A stretch of DNA of 6,165 bases, taken from Anderseniella sp. (GTDB lineage Bacteria > Pseudomonadota > Alphaproteobacteria > Rhizobiales > Aestuariivirgaceae). Under the pieces are notes generated by a model, which worked only from the letters and a program-made list of their open reading frames with translations, was not told the origin of the DNA and did not search any database. Of the stretch, positions 5,770 to 6,165 are shown in pieces; positions within the stretch are counted from its first letter, which is position 1; every line of letters begins with the position of its first letter. A program made the translations under genes and the position numbers. The stretch is taken from contig JABDRA010000367.1 of NCBI GenBank assembly GCA_013041995.1, positions 1 through 6,165 on the forward strand, in the 5' to 3' direction.

Positions 5770-6165
5770 ATGTTCAAGAAAATACTTGTACCGGTTGATC
5801 TCTCGCACAACGAGCTGGGTGAACAAATGATCAAACTGGCGAAAGAGATTGGTGGCGATTCCGCAGAGATCGTACTTACCCATGTTGTTCACGACATACC
5901 CGCATATGCGGCGGTCGAAATTTCCGGCGAACTGCTGGACAAGACCCATAAATGGGCCAAGGCTGAACTGGAACAACTGGCAAAAGACAACGGCGTCACC
6001 AGCGCGGCGGATCTGCGGCACGGGTCGGCAGGTACTGCAATTCTGGAAGCAGCGGCAGAACATGGCGTAGATCTGGTCATCATCGGCTCTCACAAACCCG
6101 GCGTTGCCGACTATTTCCTTGGATCAACAGCGGGTCGCGTGGTGCGCCACGCCCAGTGCCCGGTC
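5770..6165 (+). CDS. Universal stress protein, UspF/UspG-like, C-terminus cut by window edge
   Basis: 132 codons are visible. The fold is normally about 140-150 residues, so only the last beta strand is missing. It starts MFKKILVPVDLS, the canonical first Usp strand with its ATP-contacting Asp (residue 10), and ends with IGSHKPGVADYFLGSTAG (105-122) then RVVRHAQCPV. The nucleotide-binding loop is GSHKPG...LGST, one residue shorter than the classic GxxG-9x-G(S/T) loop, and it resembles the SHRP...LLGS form of UspF and UspG. Such proteins are small cytosolic ATP-binding dimers induced by growth arrest, oxygen limitation and other stress; a biochemical role cannot be stated. It is divergent from the MttB-like gene, with its own promoter and FNR-type site, and is probably functionally independent of the minus-strand genes. 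Confidence 0.93.
   Translation, partial: MFKKILVPVDLSHNELGEQMIKLAKEIGGDSAEIVLTHVVHDIPAYAAVEISGELLDKTHKWAKAELEQLAKDNGVTSAADLRHGSAGTAILEAAAEHGVDLVIIGSHKPGVADYFLGSTAGRVVRHAQCPV

Noticed and set aside
5560..6093. 177-residue minus-strand open frame opposite usp
   Set aside because: It overlaps the clearly recognisable usp gene on the other strand, has no family resemblance, and is rich in Cys, Phe and Gln as expected of an antisense shadow.
1..6165. CRISPR array, transposase, tRNA or rRNA
   Set aside because: No regularly spaced direct repeats, transposase motifs or RNA gene signatures were seen on either strand.

Overview
The window looks like the chromosome of an alphaproteobacterium, most likely Hyphomicrobiales or a related marine or rhizosphere lineage. 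This rests on the protein families present, moderately GC-rich coding sequence, a compound palindromic intergenic repeat of the kind common in that group, and an FNR/FixK-type site before a universal stress gene. The taxon is an inference; no rRNA or marker gene is present.

Layout: four genes lie on the minus strand and one on the plus strand. In minus-strand transcription order from the right, they are: (1) an MttB-superfamily (trimethylamine/betaine-type) methyltransferase without pyrrolysine, 3989-5560; (2) a Tat-exported family 5 (Dpp/Opp type) solute-binding protein, 2043-3710, followed by a clear intrinsic terminator at 1983-2014; (3) a SABATH-like SAM-dependent carboxyl methyltransferase, 696-1808; and (4) three bases further on, a GTG-started Ldh-family NAD(P)H-dependent oxidoreductase that runs off the left edge (1-692). 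A UspF/UspG-like universal stress protein is divergent from the MttB-like gene and runs off the right edge (5770-6165).

Intergenic regions: 1809-2042 holds a roughly 110 bp compound palindromic repeat and the terminator. 3711-3988 holds a hairpin and short direct repeats between the MttB-like and binding-protein genes. 5561-5769 is the divergent control region, with a 9/10 match to the FNR/FixK consensus and a sigma70-like promoter pointing at the usp gene.

How the genes may work together (inference): imported peptide-like or betaine-like compounds captured by the binding protein could be demethylated by the MttB-like enzyme. The SABATH methyltransferase and Ldh-family reductase form a separate, tightly coupled two-gene unit acting on a carboxylic or 2-oxo/imino acid. 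No corrinoid protein, permease or ATPase is inside the window, so the pathway cannot be closed from this sequence alone. No CRISPR array, transposase, tRNA or rRNA was seen.
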